Shown here in pieces: positions 59,203 to 64,000 of a stretch of 64,000 bases of DNA. Position 1 is the stretch's first letter, and every line of letters starts with the position of its first letter. The notes beneath the pieces were generated by a model. That model did no database searches and had not been told where the DNA came from. It saw nothing but the letters and a program-made list of their open reading frames with translations. The stretch comes from Asticcacaulis sp. MM231 (GTDB lineage: Bacteria > Pseudomonadota > Alphaproteobacteria > Caulobacterales > Caulobacteraceae). The position numbers and the translations under genes were made by a program. Location: the NCBI RefSeq assembly GCF_964186625.1, contig NZ_OZ075108.1:3394695-3458694 (forward strand), given 5' to 3'.

Positions 59203-59823
59203 ATGCTAGATCGACTGATCGAGAAAAACCGCATCTGGGCACACCAGAAAACTGAAATCGATCCCGAATTTTTCAAACGCCTCGTCGCCCAGCAATCACC
59301 GGAATATTTCTGGATCGGCTGCGCGGATTCGCGCGTGCCGGCCAATGAAATCGTCGATCTTGATCCAGGCGAACTGTTCGTCCACCGCAATGTCGCCAAC
59401 CTCGCGCCGTCGCAGGACGCCAACTATCTCAGCGTTCTGCAATATGCCGTGCAGGTCCTCAAGGTGAAGCACATCCTGGTGGTGGGTCACTATGGCTGCG
59501 GCGGTGTCCGCGCCGCCGTTGAATCCCAGGGCGACAGCCTGATCGATCACTGGCTGGCCCCGATCCGCGAAGTGGCGCACAGCCATCAGCACGAGCTCGA
59601 CGCCATAGGTAATGATGTCGCGCGATTCGATCGCCTGTGCGAACTGAACGTCATTTCCCAGGTGCGCAGCGTCGCCCTGACACCGATCGTGGCCAAGGCA
59701 TGGCGCGAGCAGCAGCCCATTACCATACACGGCTGGGTTTATTCGATCGCCAATGGTCTGGTCACCGATCAGGGCGTAAGCGTCGGTTCGCTGGAAGATC
59801 GCCAGAGAATTTTCGATATTTAA
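59203..59823 (+). CDS. can: Beta-class carbonic anhydrase
   Basis: 206 residues with zinc ligands Cys and Asp/Arg dyad in IGCADSRVPANEIV, His in LVVGHYGCGGV and the second Cys there. FVHRNVANLAP and GWVYSIANGLV are also family marks. Hydrates CO2 to bicarbonate for carboxylases. Confidence 0.95.
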   Translation: MLDRLIEKNRIWAHQKTEIDPEFFKRLVAQQSPEYFWIGCADSRVPANEIVDLDPGELFVHRNVANLAPSQDANYLSVLQYAVQVLKVKHILVVGHYGCGGVRAAVESQGDSLIDHWLAPIREVAHSHQHELDAIGNDVARFDRLCELNVISQVRSVALTPIVAKAWREQQPITIHGWVYSIANGLVTDQGVSVGSLEDRQRIFDI

Positions 59824-59917
59824 GGTCTGTAACGCTAGTTGACAGTTTGTGCACAACTTAACAAACCTGTGCATGGTACGCTGGCAATAATTTGAACTTT
59901 AAGCCAAAACGCGAAAA

Positions 59918-59933
59918 TTAAGGCCTTATTAAC
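59918..59933. promoter_or_regulatory. CtrA box upstream of the aldo/keto reductase
   Basis: TTAAGGCCTTATTAAC: TTAA, seven bases, TTAAC, an exact match to the CtrA consensus, in the 253-bp gap before 60077. A further pair (GTTAAGG and GTTAAAT near 60037-60055) has nine-base spacing and is not counted. Confidence 0.65.
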
Positions 59934-60076
59934 CATAATCTTTACGAAAAAAGCACCCGTAGCGCATGGGTTTTTTATTTCCTGTAAAGAGCTTGTTTAA
60001 GGTTTACCGTCCACATTCAACCCATTCCTTTCTTGGTTAAGGAATCTGGTTAAATGATTTTGGACAGTGCGCATTC

Positions 60077-60985
60077 ATGGCGGCAAACCTCGGTCTCGGT
60101 TCAGCGCAATTTGGCGGTGACTACGGCATATCCAACACCCGCGGTCGCGTGGGTGAGGAAGACGTGCGCCAGATCCTTGAGCTGGCCGCCGATTGCCGCA
60201 TCCTGAACATCGATGCCTCCCACCATGACGGCGATGTCGAACGCATTTTAGGCCGCAACTGGCCCTTCCCCTCGCCTTTCAAACCCCAGATCCGTACCTT
60301 GCGCCTTGAAAAAGGCCTCGACTGGCTGGAATCGCGCCTGCGCCGCTCGGTTGACCACATGGGCCTGGTGCGCGCACACGCCGCTCTGGTCGATGCCGCC
60401 GAAGACCTGACCGGGCCGGAGGGCGATGCCCTGTGGACGCGTCTGGAAAAGCTGAAGGCCGACGGCCTGATCAGCAAGATCGGCATCAGCGCCACCGCCG
60501 CCGACCAGCCGGTGCTGCTGGCCCAGCGCTTCAAGCCCGACATCATGCAAGTGCCGACCTCGATCCTCGATCAGCGCCTGGTGCGCAACGGCGCCATCAA
60601 GACACTTGCCGAACTTGGCGTCGAGGTCCAGATCCGCTCGGTCTTCCTACAAGGCTTGCTGTTCCTGCCGCGCGAAGCCCTGCCGGCCAACCTGATCCCG
60701 ATTGGTCCGCACCTGTCGCGCGTGCGCCGCATCATGGCCGAAAGCGGCGCCGATCCGCTGCACGCGGCCTTGAGCTTTGCGCTCAATCTCGAAGGCGTCT
60801 CCACCGTCATGGTCGGGGTCACTTCGGCCGCCGAACTGCGCGCCATCGTGGCGGCCTCCGAACGCACCCCCCCGCGCATCAATTACGACGCCATGGCGCT
60901 CAGCGATGATGTGGCGCTCGATCCGAAGCAGTGGTTCGCCGATCTGGGTGAACAGGCGACGCGCCGTCTGGTACGGGTCGCGTAA
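60077..60985 (+). CDS. Aldo/keto reductase of the surface-glycan type
   Basis: 302 residues, TIM barrel start LGLGSAQFGGDYGISNTRGR, then ILNIDASHHDGDVERILG (DxxxxY position has H), ISKIGISATAAD and SVFLQGLLFLP. This branch of the AKR family often lies in flagellin-glycan or O-antigen gene sets, which fits the CtrA box in front and the pse operon in the same window. The catalytic Tyr of classical AKRs is not evident, so the activity is uncertain. Confidence 0.8.
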   Translation: MAANLGLGSAQFGGDYGISNTRGRVGEEDVRQILELAADCRILNIDASHHDGDVERILGRNWPFPSPFKPQIRTLRLEKGLDWLESRLRRSVDHMGLVRAHAALVDAAEDLTGPEGDALWTRLEKLKADGLISKIGISATAADQPVLLAQRFKPDIMQVPTSILDQRLVRNGAIKTLAELGVEVQIRSVFLQGLLFLPREALPANLIPIGPHLSRVRRIMAESGADPLHAALSFALNLEGVSTVMVGVTSAAELRAIVAASERTPPRINYDAMALSDDVALDPKQWFADLGEQATRRLVRVA

Positions 60986-61053
60986 AGACCCAGCCCTGTG
61001 TTATGGGGTGCAGGGAACTATGTCCCCTGCGCTAAACCCCCGGAGCTGCCACC

Positions 61054-61932
61054 ATGCCCGAACTGCCCGAAGTCGAAACCGTCCGGCGCGGGCTTGAACC
61101 GCATATGCAGGGCGCGAAACTGAGTGAGGTCCGGCTGCACAGACCCAACCTGCGCTATCCGTTTCCGGGGCATTTCGCGCAACGGCTGGAAGGCGCCGAG
61201 GTGTTGCGGCTGGAACGCCGCGCCAAGTATCTTTTGTTCTATCTCGATACGCAGGATGTCTGGGTGACGCATCTGGGCATGACCGGCCGCTTTCAGGTGA
61301 ATGATAGCCATGAGGACCTGGCGCGCTATTATCATGCGGTCGCGCCCGATGAGAAACATCTGCATTTCCAGTGCCTCGCTACCCTGCCGGAGGGCGGGGT
61401 CAGCCGGATCGACTATTACGACCCGCGCCGCTTCGGCTTTATGCTGCTGCTCAAGCCCGATGAACTCTACGAAAGTAAGTGGTTCAAGGGCCTGGGCGTC
61501 GAGCCCCTCTCGGACGAACTGACGCCGGCACACCTGCTGGAGATGGCGTACGGCCGCAATGTCAATCTCAAGGCGCTGCTGATGGCCCAGAGAGGGCCAA
61601 AAGACGGCATCGCGGGGCTCGGCAACATCTATGTCTGCGAGGCGCTGTGGCGGGCACGCCTGAGCCCTGACCACAAGGCGTCGGCTTTGAAGCCCAAAGA
61701 GGCGGCGGCGCTTATCGAAGGCATCAAAACCGTGCTGGAAGAGGCCGTGGCCTCGGGCGGCTCATCCATCAGCGATTTCACCGCCGCTTCGGGGGAACTG
61801 GGTTATTTCCAGCACCGCTTCTGCGTCTATGATCGTAAAGGACACCCCTGCCCGCGTAACGATGGCGGCGTCATCGAGCGCAAGGTGCATCAGGGACGGT
61901 CGAGCTTCTTTTGCCCCGTCTGTCAGACATAG
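61054..61932 (+). CDS. mutM: Formamidopyrimidine-DNA glycosylase
   Basis: 292 residues starting MPELPEVETVRRGL with catalytic Pro2 and Glu3, conserved Lys in LERRAKYLLFYL, the H2TH region (GNIYVCEALWRARLSPDHKA) and the zinc finger CPRNDGG...FFCPVCQ. Removes 8-oxoguanine. Its last 62 bases overlap the tail of the tlpA-like gene on the other strand. Confidence 0.97.
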   Translation: MPELPEVETVRRGLEPHMQGAKLSEVRLHRPNLRYPFPGHFAQRLEGAEVLRLERRAKYLLFYLDTQDVWVTHLGMTGRFQVNDSHEDLARYYHAVAPDEKHLHFQCLATLPEGGVSRIDYYDPRRFGFMLLLKPDELYESKWFKGLGVEPLSDELTPAHLLEMAYGRNVNLKALLMAQRGPKDGIAGLGNIYVCEALWRARLSPDHKASALKPKEAAALIEGIKTVLEEAVASGGSSISDFTAASGELGYFQHRFCVYDRKGHPCPRNDGGVIERKVHQGRSSFFCPVCQT

Positions 61933-62491
61933 CCTGTCCGGAAACAGACCGGCTTAAGTTTGTGCGATCGGCGCGCGCGCGCGCTTTTTCCGCCAGCAGA
62001 GGTGTGATCAGGCTGTCGAAGGTCTGATAACTGAAGGCGTCGGCCTTGGCGTAGCGCAGGACGCCGGAACGGTCGATAACGTAATTGGTGGGAATGGCCC
62101 CGCCGATGGCGCCATAGCCACTGCCGCTGATCCGTGTCGCCAGCGGAAAGGACAGGACGCCGGCCAGCGGCTTGAGCTGGCTGTCGGAGACGGTGTCGTC
62201 CACGGTCACAGCGAAGACCTTGAGATCATCGCCGCCCTTCTTGCGCACATAGCGGTCGATCTCCGGCAGTTCCTGCTTGCACGGGCCGCACCAGACGGCC
62301 CAGTAGTTGAGCACGATGACCTTGCCGGCCAGTTCGGCCGAGGTGACCTTGCGGCGGTCGAAAGTAGTGAGGGTGAATTTCGGCGCCGGCTTGCCGATCA
62401 TGGCCCTGGCTTCCGCAAACGTCGGAAACAGGCTGGCGCCGACAGTTGTTAAGCCTGCGCCCAGCAGGACGCGGCGATCGATTGATGACAT
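61871..62491 (-). CDS. TlpA-like thioredoxin-fold protein with overlapping C-terminus
   Basis: 206 residues from ATG 62491. Signal peptide (RRVLLGAGLTTVGASLFPTF), then a TlpA/ResA domain with the active site NYWAVWCGPCKQELPE and cis-Pro loop AIPTNYVIDRSG. After PLLAEK comes a basic tail encoded across a (GC)7 run (61971-61984) that reaches into mutM. Loss of one GC unit would end the protein near 61923. Likely reduces periplasmic disulfides. Confidence 0.88.
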   Translation of the reverse strand: MSSIDRRVLLGAGLTTVGASLFPTFAEARAMIGKPAPKFTLTTFDRRKVTSAELAGKVIVLNYWAVWCGPCKQELPEIDRYVRKKGGDDLKVFAVTVDDTVSDSQLKPLAGVLSFPLATRISGSGYGAIGGAIPTNYVIDRSGVLRYAKADAFSYQTFDSLITPLLAEKARARADRTNLSRSVSGQAMSDRRGKRSSTVPDAPCAR

Positions 62492-62629
62492 AAGACTTGG
62501 ACTCCCCCCGAAACAGGTTGTAAGCCTATTCCGGAACTTAAAAAGGCGCAAGATCGCCTGTTTTAGGGCCGTCGACCACAGGTGTGCATAAATTTTATGC
62601 CTTGCATGAGAAAAGCGCACCGGGGTGCA

Positions 62630-62658
62630 TTGACCGGCGGAAGTTCATCAGTTATACC
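62630..62658 (+). promoter_or_regulatory. Sigma-70-type promoter of rpsT
   Basis: TTGACC (62630-62635), 17 bases, TATACC (62653-62658). Predicted start near 62665, about 73 bases before the rpsT ATG. Confidence 0.7.
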
Positions 62659-62677
62659 CCGCCCCCTTGAAATTCAC

Positions 62678-62707
62678 GTCTTCGCAGGTTTCTGCGGCGA
62701 CTTTTTT
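62678..62707 (+). terminator. Terminator-like hairpin in the rpsT leader
   Basis: GTC-TT-CGCAG pairs with CTGCG-GC-GAC around GTTT, followed by six Ts (62702-62707). As in the rplU leader, it lies between promoter and start codon. Confidence 0.6.
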
Positions 62708-62737
62708 ACTTAACTATCTCGTCCTTTAAGGTGATAA

Positions 62738-63007
62738 ATGGCCAATAACCCCGGCGCCCGCAAAGCGATCCGTAAGATCGCTGCCCGTACCGAAGTCAAC
62801 AAGGCGCGTCGTTCGCGCGTCCGTACCTTCGTGCGCAAGTTTGAAGAAGCCCTGACCGGCGGTAACGCTGATGTCGCCAAGGCCGCCTTCGTCGAGGCGC
62901 AATCCGAGCTGATGCGCGCTGTCTCCAAGGGTGTGGTTCACAAGAACACCGGTTCGCGTAAAGTGTCCCGTCTGGCAGCTCAGCTCAAGAAGCTGGCCAC
63001 CGCCTAA
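62738..63007 (+). CDS. rpsT: 30S ribosomal protein S20
   Basis: 89 residues, [20 protein letters not shown], with VFVRK-like [13 protein letters not shown] and [27 protein letters not shown] stands six bases before the ATG. In many alphaproteobacteria rpsT directly precedes dnaA. Confidence 0.96.
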   Translation: MANNPGARKAIRKIAARTEVNKARRSRVRTFVRKFEEALTGGNADVAKAAFVEAQSELMRAVSKGVVHKNTGSRKVSRLAAQLKKLATA

Positions 63008-64000
63008 ATCTGTTATTGACGCGGGCCTTAGCGCCCGCGGCCATGACCCTGCCGGCGTTGTGCATGCAGCGCTGCGAGAAGGGGAGTCTTCAGGTGGAAC
63101 ACCACCGGCTCCACTTTAAAATTTCCTACAATATAAAGCTTTTCATCCCACGCACGCTTCGGCGGGCGAGGGCTCTTTTTTGTCGCCTTCACCGCTCTTT
63201 TTCGCCTTGCGCAGAAAAGGGCAGCGGCAAAAAATAATTGCCTAATGTAGTCTTAATTTCTCGTTGCGCGCGAACAGGTTAGCGGTGTCAATAAAAATAT
63301 CAGCACCTGTTGATAAATTAGGTCATTGACCCGACGCTCCAGAGCGTTAATTTGGCCCTCTCACGCAGAACTCATCCTGATACGGAGGATTTCAGCGGCG
63401 CCCGGCGAAAGGTCGGGCGGACTGAGCAAAGCCAGTCGTCTCGCCGGTTTTCCGGAGGGCGCCGGCCGTGCTCAAAGGCTTATGCTGCAAGGAAAAGCAA
63501 CTCAATAAGGTCGACCTATCCCTGCGCAGGCCAAATGACGGTTTAGCCGAACTTTTCGGACAAACAGGAACCTTCCTGTGGTGTCCGGGATTTGTACTTC
63601 CGCTAACTGGAGCCGCGCTCAGCGCGACGCCGGATGCTAGGCGGTTGCCGCTAACCCGACACCTATCCCTTCGCGTGAAGGGAGAGATTTGGAGTTGCTC
63701 GCGGCCGAAATTCGCGGACTGCGCGTAAAGCCAAAAAAACTCAACAGGGACAGCCACTCAAGGTTGAAAAAGGCTTGAGAGGCTGGACCTGAACAACGGC
63801 AAACCTTTTTTGGGTACGTCCGTTAAGGTGATCGGTCGGCGCTGATGTCGTTAAGCGGCATGGGCGCGGGGCGTGACCAGAGCAACGGTCATCGACCGTC
63901 CGAAGAGGCATGATGGGCCTCAGCGCGACGGAGGTGGCTATGAGTAACGCGAGATGTGTGGGTTAAGGCAAATGATCGGGGCGATAAAAGAATGCCAAGC
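63008..64000. other. Gene-free region after rpsT, probable dnaA upstream DNA
   Basis: 993 bp in which I find no convincing gene. A GC hairpin (GCGGGC-CTTA-GCGCCCGC type, about 63021-63040) follows rpsT. 63200-63320 is A/T-rich, with TGTTGATAA (reverse TTATCAACA, one mismatch to a DnaA box) near 63309 and a GANTC (GAGTC, 63084-63088). Open frames beyond 63320 lack codon bias. A structured RNA or a long dnaA leader is possible but not shown. Confidence 0.45.

Noticed and set aside
60037..60055. GTTAAGGAATCTGGTTAA before the aldo/keto reductase as another CtrA box
   Set aside because: Nine-base spacing does not fit the seven-base consensus.
63392..63757. 121-codon open frame on the minus strand after rpsT
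   Set aside because: No codon bias, no recognisable motif, and several equally long frames overlap it on the other strand.

Overview
The window comes from an alphaproteobacterium, most likely a member of the Caulobacterales (Caulobacter/Asticcacaulis-like). The reasons are GC-rich codon use, two perfect CtrA boxes (TTAA-N7-TTAAC), the run mutM - tlpA-like - rpsT at the right edge (the usual neighbourhood of dnaA in this group), an F1-only atpHAGDC operon, the block nadD - rsfS - rlmH - envC-like - ctpA - yibQ-like - rppH, and a DUF3309 small protein. I read the genus from gene order and motifs, not from a database search.

Layout. 0-10.2 kb: surface-sugar region. It holds the tail of a probable pseudaminate cytidylyltransferase, two decayed membrane acyltransferase paralogues (one split by an IS1111-type element), a pirin, the pseB-pseC-pseI operon for pseudaminic acid (the usual flagellin sugar) with a CtrA box in front, and a frameshifted WecG/TagA-type glycosyltransferase. 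10.2-18.6 kb: envelope and stress genes (OmpA-like lipoprotein, membrane-anchored trypsin-like protease, 2-oxoglutarate oxygenase, LytTR regulator, broken alpha/beta hydrolase, M2 peptidase). 18.6-25 kb: a membrane-protein gene split by an IS701-like + IS630 pair, then mtgA, a WD40 protein and a COG0523 GTPase with a His-rich loop (frameshifted). 25-35.8 kb: housekeeping genes rplU-rpmA, a GNAT, obgE, nadD, rsfS, rlmH, a HAD phosphatase, envC-like, ctpA, yibQ-like, rppH and a broken DUF1428 gene. 35.8-50 kb: a secreted glycoside-hydrolase-like protein, then the atpHAGDC operon, terC and a serine hydrolase, with a second and third IS701/IS630 pair in inverted orientation on either side. 50-64 kb: a ParD-like remnant, priA, DUF484, xerC, a flavin-dependent halogenase, an MFS transporter, a beta-carbonic anhydrase, an aldo/keto reductase behind a second CtrA box, mutM, tlpA-like, rpsT and about 1 kb without a gene that probably leads to dnaA.

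Main unusual points. (1) Three copies of an IS630 element each carry an IS701-like element at exactly the same end, joined through a shared CTAG. Removing each pair with one CTAG restores the host gene exactly. (2) The A-tract in the IS701-like transposase differs in all three copies, and the canonical C-terminus, which stops inside the terminal repeat, always lies in another frame. (3) Five otherwise well-conserved genes carry a +1 shift repaired by deleting one A next to a GA dinucleotide. Three of these are in GANTC, the CcrM methylation motif, so the broken genes may be a methylation-linked sequencing artefact. (4) Perfect CtrA boxes precede pseB and the aldo/keto reductase. (5) Terminator-like hairpins sit in the 5' leaders of both rplU and rpsT.

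No rRNA, tRNA or CRISPR array was found.
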